Notes under the pieces: generated by a model
What the model was told of the DNA's origin: nothing
Seen by the model: only the letters and a program-made list of their open reading frames with translations
Databases searched by the model: none
Program-made: the position numbers and the translations under genes
Shown: positions 9,552 through 16,240 of the stretch, one piece after another
Numbering within the stretch: the first letter of the stretch is position 1
How the letters are laid out: each line of letters opens with the position of its first letter
Origin: Clostridia bacterium
Lineage (GTDB): Bacteria; Bacillota; Clostridia; Christensenellales; CAG-917
Assembly: GCA_900754695.1 (NCBI GenBank)
Contig: CAAEDU010000071.1
Coordinates: 1 to 37,494, forward strand
DNA length: 37,494 nt
Direction of reading: 5' to 3'

Positions 9552-9632
9552 CACCCGAAACACGGTTTTATTACATCAAAACATGATAATAAAGCGTGAT
9601 TTATGTGACAAACCCGAAAATTGTTTCGGGTG
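9552..9632 (+). promoter_or_regulatory. Mutually exclusive hairpins after hemZ
   Basis: CACCCGAAACA (9552-9562) is perfectly complementary to TGTTTCGGGTG (9622-9632). The same 3' arm can instead pair locally: ACCCGAAA (9612-9619) with TTTCGGGT (9624-9631) around a 4-base loop. One 3' strand with two possible 5' partners is switch-like. It may alternatively be a read-through terminator for hemZ, although no clean T-run follows. Confidence 0.45.
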
Positions 9633-9660
9633 TATTAACGCACACTTTGATATAGCGTGC

Positions 9661-10030
9661 CTGAGTACGACGTTTCTCTTTCGGAGACGGAACCGGAGCC
9701 GCAGGGCGGCGACTATCTGAGTGCCGAGCGCAGACGTACACCTAAGTAGTGGTAGCACTCGTGCGCGAGTGCCGAATTCCTCCTCCCGTGCCGGGTATTC
9801 GGTGAGTGCAGTCATCCGCTTAGTTATGTGAGTGCGAGAAATAAAATCTTGTAGAGATGTACTGTCAGTCCCGCAAGATGCGAGAAGCGAACTCTAATCG
9901 GCACGGGGGAGGAAAGCCCGAAGGGAAGGAGGGGGTTTCTAACTCCCATGTCAGGGGACGTCAGCTTATTTTACACTCTTTGAGCACGACGCGAACTTTG
10001 AGCGTGCGGCTTTGCGTGCTATGTCGCCCG
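9661..10030 (+). ncRNA. Candidate structured RNA, class not recognised
   Basis: About 370 bases without a gene but dense in pairing. Local hairpins: GCCGC/GCGGC (9698-9710), GCACTCG/CGAGTGC with a TGCG loop (9755-9772), CCGAAT (9772-9777)/ATTCGG (9797-9802), ATCTTG/CAAGAT (about 9846-9880). The loop of the CCGAAT hairpin contains CCCGTGCCG, which can pair with CGGCACGGG at 9899-9907; that would be a pseudoknot. A strong terminator closes the region at 10033-10072. It contains GAGGAAAGCCCG, reminiscent of one RNase P motif, but the other RNase P motifs are missing. I do not recognise tmRNA, SRP RNA, 6S or a known riboswitch. No clear promoter was found, so it could also be a long hemZ 3' region. 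Confidence 0.45.
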
Positions 10031-10032
10031 TC

Positions 10033-10072
10033 ACAACAAAAACGCGTGCACCGAGGCACGCGTTTTCGTTGT
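10033..10072. terminator. Bidirectional terminator shared by convergent transcripts
   Basis: AAAACGCGTGC (10039-10049) pairs with GCACGCGTTTT (10056-10066), and ACAAC/GTTGT extends the stem with one mismatch. T-rich tracts follow on both strands. It ends the plus-strand transcript from the hemZ side and the minus-strand small membrane protein gene. Confidence 0.85.
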
Positions 10073-10092
10073 TTGCTGTTTTGCGGCTTCTC

Positions 10093-10323
10093 TTAGATGG
10101 GGAGCAGACGGAGGATCCTGCCGTTCAGGATGACGAGGATGAGGTCCACCACCCAGAGGATGATGCCGATGCCGATGAGGCGGATGATCGCCGCAAGGAT
10201 CTTGCCGTCTTTGAGGCGGGTCAGAAACCCGAGGATCCACGCCGTGACCGGGATGATCGCAAGGATGATAGACAGGACGCGCGGCAAGCCGAAATAGTCT
10301 TTGCCCTTAGCTTTTTTTGCCAT
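10093..10323 (-). CDS. Small two-helix membrane protein, function unknown
   Basis: A 76-residue protein with a short Lys-rich N-terminus, a first hydrophobic helix (about 15-35), a short charged loop (RLKDGK), and a second long helix (about 43-68) containing WVVDLILVIL. I recognise the general look of small conserved Firmicutes membrane proteins but no characterised family. The gene is real on local evidence: ATG with GGAGGA just upstream on the minus strand, a near-consensus promoter further upstream, and a terminator after the stop. Confidence 0.78.
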   Translation of the reverse strand: MAKKAKGKDYFGLPRVLSIILAIIPVTAWILGFLTRLKDGKILAAIIRLIGIGIILWVVDLILVILNGRILRLLPI

Positions 10324-10365
10324 AATATTCCTCCCGTGTGAGCAGATGCCCTTATTTATGCAAAC

Positions 10366-10394
10366 ATTATATCACCCCCGCGGAAAGATATCAA
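10366..10394 (-). promoter_or_regulatory. Promoter of the small membrane protein gene
   Basis: On the minus strand: TTGATA (10394-10389), 17-base spacer, TATAAT (10371-10366), about 43 bases before the start codon. Confidence 0.75.
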
Positions 10395-10473
10395 TACGAA
10401 ACAGGAATTTTGTCCGTCTATATTTTGCGCGGGGGAGTGCGGGCTGCGGCGCTGTCGCGGCGGGGACGTCGCA

Positions 10474-10487
10474 TATTTTGCAAAATA
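10474..10487. promoter_or_regulatory. Perfect 14-base palindrome, candidate operator
   Basis: TATTTTGCAAAATA is a perfect palindrome lying between the divergent promoters of the small membrane protein gene and rpsO, 26 bases before the rpsO -35. This is the placement of a dimeric regulator site; no regulator is identified. Confidence 0.4.
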
Positions 10488-10512
10488 GGGCGGAAATCGG
10501 GGGTGAAAACGT

Positions 10513-10541
10513 TTTACATTATTTTTTTTATGTGATAATAT
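10513..10541 (+). promoter_or_regulatory. rpsO promoter
   Basis: TTTACA (10513-10518), 17-base spacer, TAATAT (10536-10541). The roughly 80-base leader that follows contains a hairpin, GTCCG (10567-10571)/CGGAC (10584-10588), in the position where ribosomal protein S15 autoregulatory leaders occur; that role is only inferred. Confidence 0.75.
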
Positions 10542-10631
10542 AGGCAAGGTACTTCTCACGAGGTCCGTCCGAAACTCCGTGGTCGGACTTGGTCTGAAGC
10601 GAATCATTTATCCAACGAAGGAGGCTAAACA

Positions 10632-10895
10632 ATGGATAAACTTCAAAAGCAAGAGATCATCGCAAAGTACGGTCGCAAAGAGGGCGACACCGGTTCCCCC
10701 GAAGTGCAGATCGCGCTTCTCACCGGCAGGATCCAGGAGCTCACCGAGCACCTCAAGGTCCACACCAAGGATCATCATTCCAGACGCGGTCTGCTCATGA
10801 TGGTCGGTCAGAGAAGGAGCCTGCTCGATTACCTCAAAAAGACGGACATTGAGCGCTATCGCGCTATCGTTGCCGCTTTGGGTATCAGAAAGTAA
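10632..10895 (+). CDS. rpsO: 30S ribosomal protein S15
   Basis: Primary 16S rRNA-binding protein of the small-subunit platform. The 87-residue protein is of normal length and carries the S15 signature around GSPEVQIALLTGRI and the HHSRRGLLMMVGQRR segment that contacts rRNA. GAAGGAGG lies just before the ATG. It sits directly before pnp, the order conserved across most bacteria. Confidence 0.98.
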   Translation: MDKLQKQEIIAKYGRKEGDTGSPEVQIALLTGRIQELTEHLKVHTKDHHSRRGLLMMVGQRRSLLDYLKKTDIERYRAIVAALGIRK

Positions 10896-10901
10896 AAGAG
10901 T

Positions 10902-10928
10902 CGGGTGCGTTTTCCGCACCCGCTTTTT
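10902..10928 (+). terminator. rpsO-pnp intergenic terminator/attenuator
   Basis: CGGGTGCG (10902-10909) pairs with CGCACCCG (10915-10922) around TTTTC, followed by CTTTTT. It starts seven bases after the rpsO stop. Read-through likely feeds pnp, which has no clear promoter of its own. Confidence 0.85.
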
Positions 10929-10968
10929 ATAAAACAGGGGCATGACGGAATGCCCGGAAGGAGTTAAT

Positions 10969-13083
10969 ATGGAAAGAAAGATCTTCAAGACTACGATCGG
11001 CGGCAGAGAGATGTCCGTCGAGATCGGTGCCTACTGCGGTCAGGCGAACGGCAGCTGCATAGTGCGCTGCGGCGACACCGTGGTGATGGTCAACGCCACT
11101 ATGGCGAAGGAACCCCGCGAGGGCATGGATTACTTCCCCCTCAGCGTGGACTATGAAGAGAAGATGTACGCCGTGGGCAAGATCCCCGGCGGCTTCAAGA
11201 AGAGAGAGGGCAGAGCGTCCGACAAGGCGATCCTCACCGCGCGTCTCATCGACCGCCCCATCCGTCCTCTGTTCCCCAAGGGGATGTACAACGACGTTTC
11301 CGTCGTTGCCACCGTGCTTTCGGTGGACACCAACATCCCTCCCGAGGTGTTCGGCATGATCGGTTCTTCCGTCGCGCTGTCCATCTCCGACATCCCCTTT
11401 GCGGGCCCCACGGGCTCCGTGGTGGTGGGTCTCGTTGACGGCGAGTACGTCATCAACCCCGACAGCGCGCAGAGAGCGAAGTCCAAGCTGCACCTGAGCC
11501 TTTCCGGCACCCGCGACGCCATCATGATGGTGGAGGCGGGCGCGGACGTCGTCACCGAGAAAGAGATGCTCGGCGCCATCCTCTTCGGTCATGAAGAGAT
11601 AAAGAAGATCGTCGCGTTCATCGACGGCATCGTCGCCGAAGTCGGCAAGCCCAAGATCGACATCGAGCTCGAGACCATCCCCGACGACATCAACGAGGCG
11701 GTTCGCGCCTATGCGGACAAGAAGATGGACTACGTCCTCGAGAGCTTCGACCGCACCGAGCGCGATCACAGAGAGGACGAGCTCAACGCCGACGTCCTCG
11801 CGCACTTCGCGGACGACTTCAACGACGTCGCGAAGAAGACCAAGTTCATCCTCGACAGTCTCTATTACCTCAAGAAAGAGAAGGTCCGCGCCAAGATCCT
11901 CGACGGCGGCGTGCGTCCCGACGGCAGGAGCCTCACGGACATCCGTCCCATCTGGTGCGAAGTGGGTCTGCTCCCGCGCGCTCACGGTTCCGCCGTGTTC
12001 ACCAGAGGTCAGACGCAGGCGATGACCATCGCCACCCTCGGCACCATCTCCGAAGTGCAGAAGCTCGAAGGGCTCGACGACGAGTACTACAAGAGGTATA
12101 TGCACCAGTACAACATGCCCGGCTATTCCACCGGTGAGGCGAAGCCCCTCCGCAGCCCCGGCAGACGCGAGATCGGTCACGGCGCACTCGCGGAGCGCGC
12201 TCTCGAGCCCGTGCTTCCCAGCGAAGAGGAGTTCCCCTATGCCATCCGTACGGTCAGCGAGATCCTGAGCTCCAACGGCTCCACCTCGCAGGCTTCCGTG
12301 TGCGGCAGCACCCTTTCTCTTATGGACGCGGGCGTGCCCATCAAGGCGCCCGTCGCAGGCATCGCGATGGGGCTCATCAAGGACGCCGACCACCACAGAG
12401 TGGCTGTGCTCAGCGACATCCAGGGTCTTGAGGACTTCCTCGGCGACATGGACTTCAAGGTCGCCGGCACCGCGGAAGGCATCACCGCCATCCAGATGGA
12501 CATCAAGATCAAGGGCATCGACGAGGAGATCCTCACCAAGGCGCTCGAACAGGCGCGCAAGGGCAGGCTCTTCATCCTTGACAAGATGCTCTCCGTCCTC
12601 CCCGCGCCCCGCAAGGAGCTCAGCAAGTGGGCGCCCAAGATCGTGTCCTTCTCCATCGATCCCGACAAGATCCGCGACGTCATCGGCAGCGGCGGCAAGA
12701 CCATCAACAAGATCATCGACGAGACCGGTGTCAAGATCGACATCAACGACGAAGGGCAGATCTTCATCGCCTCCAATGACATGGACGCCATCGCGCAGGC
12801 CCGCAAGATCGTCGAGAACATCGTCCGCGACGTCGAAGTCGGCGATGTCTACGAGGGCAAAGTCGTCAAGATCATGGAAAACGACAAGGGTCAGTTCGGC
12901 GCCAGCGTCAACTTCGCGCCCGGCAAGGACGGCATGATCCACATCTCCAAGCTCTCCAAAGAGAGAGTCGACAAAGTCACCGACGTCGTCAATGTCGGCG
13001 ACATCGTCCTCGTCAAAGTCATCAAGATCGACGAGAAGCATCGTGTAGACCTTCGCCTGAAAGAGATCCTCAAGAAGGCCTGA
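10969..13083 (+). CDS. pnp: Polyribonucleotide nucleotidyltransferase (PNPase)
   Basis: PNPase degrades RNA 3'-5' by phosphorolysis and can add tails. The roughly 704-residue protein has the full architecture: first RNase PH domain, helical linker, second RNase PH domain (LPRAHGSAVFTRGQTQ, then GMDFKVAGT-type core as GDMDFKVAGTAEGITA), KH domain (VIGSGGKTINKIIDETG) and S1 domain (GDVYEGKVVKIM). I chose ATG 10969 because GGAAGGAG (10956-10963) precedes it; an in-frame ATG at 10942 lacks such a site. Its stop codon lies inside the arm of the palindromic element at 13078-13205. Confidence 0.97.
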   Translation: MERKIFKTTIGGREMSVEIGAYCGQANGSCIVRCGDTVVMVNATMAKEPREGMDYFPLSVDYEEKMYAVGKIPGGFKKREGRASDKAILTARLIDRPIRPLFPKGMYNDVSVVATVLSVDTNIPPEVFGMIGSSVALSISDIPFAGPTGSVVVGLVDGEYVINPDSAQRAKSKLHLSLSGTRDAIMMVEAGADVVTEKEMLGAILFGHEEIKKIVAFIDGIVAEVGKPKIDIELETIPDDINEAVRAYADKKMDYVLESFDRTERDHREDELNADVLAHFADDFNDVAKKTKFILDSLYYLKKEKVRAKILDGGVRPDGRSLTDIRPIWCEVGLLPRAHGSAVFTRGQTQAMTIATLGTISEVQKLEGLDDEYYKRYMHQYNMPGYSTGEAKPLRSPGRREIGHGALAERALEPVLPSEEEFPYAIRTVSEILSSNGSTSQASVCGSTLSLMDAGVPIKAPVAGIAMGLIKDADHHRVAVLSDIQGLEDFLGDMDFKVAGTAEGITAIQMDIKIKGIDEEILTKALEQARKGRLFILDKMLSVLPAPRKELSKWAPKIVSFSIDPDKIRDVIGSGGKTINKIIDETGVKIDINDEGQIFIASNDMDAIAQARKIVENIVRDVEVGDVYEGKVVKIMENDKGQFGASVNFAPGKDGMIHISKLSKERVDKVTDVVNVGDIVLVKVIKIDEKHRVDLRLKEILKKA

Positions 13084-13205
13084 GCGCGCTATTTGGCGCA
13101 CAACTTTGTCAGCACCCCTTTTTCGGTTCGTTACGTACGACTTAGTACGCGCCTCACCGAAAAAGGGGTGCTTTCGCGTTCTGCATCCAAATATCGCGCT
13201 CAGGC
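13078..13205. repeat. Large palindromic element, copy A
   Basis: One ~128-base hairpin. Outer arms GCCTGAGCGCG (13078-13088) and CGCGCTCAGGC (13195-13205) are perfectly complementary and include the pnp stop codon. Next come conserved TATTTGG/CCAAATA and an AAC/GTT pairing inside an internal loop. The inner stem is 17 perfect base pairs, starting AGCACCCC (13111-13127 with 13156-13172). The tip carries conserved CGTAC/GTACG. Copies B (29157) and C (29285) share the conserved parts but have different, equally well-paired stems. It may help end or protect the pnp transcript, but no T-run is present. Confidence 0.85.
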
Positions 13206-13232
13206 GAATAAACAGCGGGTGTAAGCGGTGCC

Positions 13233-13327
13233 CCGCTGAACGATGTTCGGCGGGGAAAATAGTCCGCCAAACGGTGTTCGGCGGGTCATATAGTAACTAA
13301 GGCGCGGGGCGGGAAACCGCTCCGCGC
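13233..13327. repeat. Tandem 31-base hairpin repeats and a GAAA-loop hairpin
   Basis: Two adjacent 31-base units (13233-13263 and 13264-13294) share the core GTTCGGCGGG and end in ATAGT. Each can fold on itself, for example CCCCGC/GCGGGG around GAAC-GAT-GTTC in the first. A further hairpin, GCGCGGGGCGG (13302-13312) with CCGCTCCGCGC (13317-13327), has a GAAA tetraloop. No genes are present. Two units are too few, and have no spacers, for a CRISPR array. Confidence 0.6.
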
Positions 13328-13341
13328 GTGTGTTTATTGTG

Positions 13342-13424
13342 CTGTTTTCGTCGTTGTCAAGGGCGCGAAAATTTTAGCGGGCTTTGCCCGCGAAATTTTT
13401 CGGCGCTGCTCCTTGACAAAACAG
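13342..13424. repeat. 83-base palindromic element
   Basis: A long hairpin: CTGTTTT...TGTCAAGG (13342-13362) against CCTTGACAAAACAG (13411-13424), with a 6-base insertion on the 5' side, then GCGC/GCGC, AAAATTT/AAATTTT, and a tip GCGGGC-TTT-GCCCGC (13377-13391). The near-perfect symmetry resembles a miniature palindromic mobile element, but no transposase or target duplication is visible. Confidence 0.6.
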
Positions 13425-13457
13425 GGGCAGGAGGCAACAAAGCAATAGCTTGGGGGT

Positions 13458-13478
13458 GTGGGGGTATAATACCCCCAC
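13458..13478. repeat. Palindrome centred on TATAAT
   Basis: Arms GTGGGGGTAT and ATACCCCCAC are perfect inverted copies around a single A, so the centre reads GTATAATAC. It looks like a -10 box but no -35 lies at 17 bases. A similar palindrome with arms AAAAGTAT/ATACTTTT occurs at 16193-16209. Confidence 0.55.
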
Positions 13479-13490
13479 TACACGGAGTGA

Positions 13491-13573
13491 AAATGAACGA
13501 GAGAGCGGATAGTTTTCACTGAAAACGCGGAGCGAACGAGTGTCTCCGCATTTTCACGACGTGATAAGGAGCG
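13491..13573 (+). repeat. Dispersed element with a 9-codon reading frame, copy 1
   Basis: It is alignable with 37257-37342. Both begin with a ribosome-site-like GGAG, then a tiny frame (here 13493-13522, nine codons starting Met-Asn-Glu-Arg-Ala). Both continue with GGAGCGAA(C/T)GA and end with GCATTTT..CGACGTGA..AGGAGC. Within this copy TGAAAA-C-GCGGAG (13520-13532) pairs with CTCCGC-A-TTTTCA (13544-13556). That hairpin could serve as a terminator for the minus-strand ylxY-like gene that converges on it. Whether the tiny frame is translated is unknown. Confidence 0.55.
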
Positions 13574-13694
13574 ATCGCGCGACAGGCGAGCCGCCCGCCG
13601 TGGAACGGCGCACGGCGACGAACACGCGCGGATCGCGACGCGGGAGCGCGAGGGTGTAACACTCTTGATGAGCACTTCAATACACACGGTTTAT

Positions 13695-14432
13695 TCAAGC
13701 GCCTCCGAGGACGGCGGTGACGGTGTCGGCGGTGAGACCTGCCGCGGCGATGCCGTCGAGGATGGCGGGAAGGGCTTGCACCGTTGCGGCGGTGGGGTGC
13801 ATGAGGATGAGGTCGCCTGCGGCGAGGTCGCGGAGGGCGCGCTCGGTGATGAGTGCGGCGTCGTGGTCGCGCCAGTCTATCGTGTCCCTCGTCCACATCA
13901 CGACGGTGTAGCCGAGCTCTTCGCAGACTGCGTGCATGGCGTCGCCCATGCTGCCCGAGGGCGGGGCGAAGAGTTTGGGGAGGGCGGCGGCGCGCTCTTC
14001 TGAGGGCAGGTCGGAGAGAGTGGCGGAAAGCAGTCGTTCCGTGACGACGATCTCCGAGCGGTTGCGTTCCGCGGAGAGGGCGGCGTGGTCGCGGTGCAGA
14101 TAGCCGTGGTTGCCCAGCTCGAAGCCGTCCGCGGCGAGGCGGATGACTGTGTCGCCGTTCCTTTCCGCCCATATGCCGCCGAGGAAGAAGGTGGCGCTCA
14201 TGCCCCGTTCCGAGAGCAGGCGCGCGATCTTTTCGACATATTCCGTACCTTCATAGACGTTGAACATGAGGGCGACCTTGCCCCCGTCGCGGTCGCCCTC
14301 GTAGACCGCGCCTCCCGTGATGACTGCCTCGCCCGCGTCCGTCACGGCAAAGAGGGCGGTGACGAGCACTGCGCCCAGTACGACGCATATGATGAGGTTT
14401 GAGGTGAAGGTGCGGAAACGGCGTTCTTTCAT
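13695..14432 (-). CDS. ylxY: YlxY-like polysaccharide deacetylase family protein
   Basis: A 245-residue protein with one N-terminal membrane helix (about 10-30) and a NodB-type (carbohydrate esterase 4) domain outside the membrane. SATFFLGGIW and the NHGYLHRD motif (H109, H113, metal ligands) are recognisable. The first NodB motif, normally TFDDG, reads MFNVYEG, so both catalytic and metal-binding aspartates are missing (N58, V59). YlxY relatives near pnp are known to be divergent here, so this may be a non-catalytic or altered enzyme acting on cell-wall glycan. In Bacillus the order is rpsO-pnp-ylxY-mlpA; here the gene is on the opposite strand, i.e. inverted. No clear ribosome site precedes the ATG. 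Confidence 0.82.
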   Translation of the reverse strand: MKERRFRTFTSNLIICVVLGAVLVTALFAVTDAGEAVITGGAVYEGDRDGGKVALMFNVYEGTEYVEKIARLLSERGMSATFFLGGIWAERNGDTVIRLAADGFELGNHGYLHRDHAALSAERNRSEIVVTERLLSATLSDLPSEERAAALPKLFAPPSGSMGDAMHAVCEELGYTVVMWTRDTIDWRDHDAALITERALRDLAAGDLILMHPTAATVQALPAILDGIAAAGLTADTVTAVLGGA

Positions 14433-14445
14433 GCTACAAATTATG

Positions 14446-14474
14446 TTTGCGCGGGCGGGGATATGTGGTATAAT
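14446..14474 (+). promoter_or_regulatory. Promoter of the M16 protease gene
   Basis: TTTGCG (14446-14451), 17 bases, TATAAT (14469-14474), with TG-rich extension before the -10. The ATG at 14481 begins six bases after the -10 box, so the transcript may start at or next to the start codon. Confidence 0.6.
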
Positions 14475-14480
14475 AGCGGC

Positions 14481-15743
14481 ATGAACGAATTGATCGCTTT
14501 TGACAGCGGGTTGAAGCTGGTCGTGGCTCCAAATCCCGCGGTGAGGTCGGTCTCCGCAGGCGTGTTCGTGCGGGCGGGATCGGTCTATGAAACGCCGGAG
14601 CGCTCCGGTATCTCCCACCTCATCGAGCACATGCTCTTCAAGGGGACGGAGACCCGCACGGCGTTCGACATCGCAAACGACATCGACTCTCTGGGCGCGC
14701 AGATCAACGCCTACACCACCAAGAGCTGCACATGCTATTACACCCTTTCCCGCGACGTGCACGCGGCGGAGTGCCTGGACGTGCTCTCCGACATGTATTT
14801 CAACGCCGCTTTTGACCCTACCGAGTTCAAAAAGGAGAGGAAAGTGGTGCTCGAAGAACTGAGCGAGAGCGAGGACACTCCCGACGACTTGTGCATGGAG
14901 AAGCTGTCCTCCGCGTTTTTCAAGGGAAATCCGCTGGAAAAACCCATCCTCGGCACCCGCAAGAGCCTGAACGCGCTGACCGCGGAGGATCTGAGGACTT
15001 ATAAGGACGAGTTCTACGTCTCCTCCGGCACCGTGCTTTCGCTCGCCGGCAACATCACGCGAGAGGAAGCGGTCGCACTTGCCGAGAAGTATTTCGAGAG
15101 CAGGTTCAAGGAGGGGAAGAGCAGTCCGTGCGCGGGGATAGACCCCGCTCCCATGAAGGGCGCCTTTGCCCACGCGAAGAAGGAGATAGAGCAGGCGCAC
15201 ATCGCTTTCGCGTTCCCGGGGGCGGCGTACGGTACGGACGACGCGGTGACGGCGAGGCTGCTTGCCGCAGTCTTCGGCATGGAGATGTCCTCCCGCCTTT
15301 TCCAGAGCGTGAGGGAGAAGCTGGGGCTGTGTTACAGCATCATGGGCTATCCCACTTCCTACGAGAACAACGGCGCCTTCATCATCTACACTTCGCTGAA
15401 TCCCGCCAACGTGGAACTTGCGGTGAGTGCGATAAAGCGGGAGATAGAGATGCTGCTCGAGGACGGCATCACCCCCGAGGAGCTGAAAAAGGGCAAGGAA
15501 CAGATCGTCACCGGCATGGTGCTGGGGCAGGAGAGCACTTCCGCGGTCATGCGGGGGATGGGACGGCACGCCGTCGCCACGGGGAAGCTCTACGACATCG
15601 ACGAGCAGATCGCCAAGGCGGAGGCGGTGACCATAGCGGATGTGAAGCGCCTCGCGGAGAGGATGTTCGACTTCTCGCGGGTGTCGGCAAGCTGCGTCGC
15701 TCCCGCCGTCGCGGACGTGAGAAAGATGATAAAAGAAGCGTGA
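14481..15743 (+). CDS. M16 family zinc metallopeptidase (MlpA/YmxG-like)
   Basis: About 420 residues, similar in layout to the single-chain M16 processing-peptidase relatives found after pnp in Firmicutes. The inverted zinc motif HLIEH (H46, E49, H50) is intact, and the third ligand is probably E126 in LEELSES. The C-terminal half has the paired non-catalytic domain with FPGAAYGTDD and the REKLGLCYSI segment. It probably cleaves peptides or protein segments in the cytoplasm; no signal peptide is seen. An in-frame ATG at 14463 lies inside the promoter, so I prefer 14481, which gives a possibly leaderless message. Confidence 0.9.
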   Translation: MNELIAFDSGLKLVVAPNPAVRSVSAGVFVRAGSVYETPERSGISHLIEHMLFKGTETRTAFDIANDIDSLGAQINAYTTKSCTCYYTLSRDVHAAECLDVLSDMYFNAAFDPTEFKKERKVVLEELSESEDTPDDLCMEKLSSAFFKGNPLEKPILGTRKSLNALTAEDLRTYKDEFYVSSGTVLSLAGNITREEAVALAEKYFESRFKEGKSSPCAGIDPAPMKGAFAHAKKEIEQAHIAFAFPGAAYGTDDAVTARLLAAVFGMEMSSRLFQSVREKLGLCYSIMGYPTSYENNGAFIIYTSLNPANVELAVSAIKREIEMLLEDGITPEELKKGKEQIVTGMVLGQESTSAVMRGMGRHAVATGKLYDIDEQIAKAEAVTIADVKRLAERMFDFSRVSASCVAPAVADVRKMIKEA

Positions 15744-15770
15744 CCCGGAACGTCACGGAAAGAGGATAAA

Positions 15771-16202
15771 ATGTCGGAAAAGATAATGAGCGTTGACAAC
15801 GAGTTCTTCAAGGGCGTGGACTTCGGCGACATGGACAAGCTGGACGTCATTTTCGCCATGCAGGAAAAGTTCGACCAAGACGTCATCAAAAACAGGGGGC
15901 TTCAGGACGTCACCCCGGAGCAGTGGATCCAGAAGCAGACGCTCGCCATGCTCTCGGAGCTTGCGGAGCTCATCGCCGAGGTCAACTTCAAGTGGTGGAA
16001 GAACCCGAAACCCGTGGACATCGGCAACGTCAGGGAGGAACTGGTGGACATACTCCACTTTTTCGTGGGGATGTGCAACCGCGCCGGCATGGGCAGCGAG
16101 GAGCTTTTTGCGCGCTACATAAAGAAGAACGAGGAAAACTTCAAGCGGCAATACGGCACCTCGGAAAAGCCCGGGTATTCTCTTTTTGACAAAAAAGTAT
16201 AA
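15771..16202 (+). CDS. All-alpha dUTPase / NTP pyrophosphohydrolase
   Basis: A 143-residue helical protein matching the dimeric, all-alpha dUTPase type (the MazG-related NTP-pyrophosphatase superfamily), which hydrolyses dUTP to dUMP and keeps uracil out of DNA. Metal-binding acidic motifs are visible: SELAELIAEVNFKWWK followed by REELVDILHFFVG (ExxE and ExxD patterns on helices). AGAGG at about 15760 precedes the ATG. It follows the M16 gene by 27 bases, so the two are probably co-transcribed. The stop codon lies in the palindrome at 16193-16209. Exact nucleotide preference is inferred. Confidence 0.85.
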   Translation: MSEKIMSVDNEFFKGVDFGDMDKLDVIFAMQEKFDQDVIKNRGLQDVTPEQWIQKQTLAMLSELAELIAEVNFKWWKNPKPVDIGNVREELVDILHFFVGMCNRAGMGSEELFARYIKKNEENFKRQYGTSEKPGYSLFDKKV

Positions 16203-16240
16203 TACTTTTCGCCAAAAATGAGAATGGTTTGCCTCATTTT
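16193..16240 (+). terminator. Palindrome and hairpin ending the dUTPase transcript
   Basis: AAAAGTAT/ATACTTTT around one A (16193-16209) spans the stop codon; then AAAATGAG (16215-16222) pairs with CTCATTTT (16233-16240). These probably end the transcript, though the T-tracts are inside the stems. Confidence 0.5.

Noticed and set aside
9583..9611. Minus-strand promoter TTGTCA-17-TATCAT
   Set aside because: It would fire antisense into hemZ, no gene follows, and it lies in an AT-rich hairpin region where such matches arise by chance.
9909..9920. GAGGAAAGCCCG, like a conserved block of RNase P RNA
   Set aside because: The other universal RNase P blocks are missing and the position near the 3' end is wrong, so I do not call rnpB.
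13233..13294. Two adjacent 31-base repeats, CRISPR-like in length
   Set aside because: There are no spacers between the units, only two copies, and no cas genes nearby.
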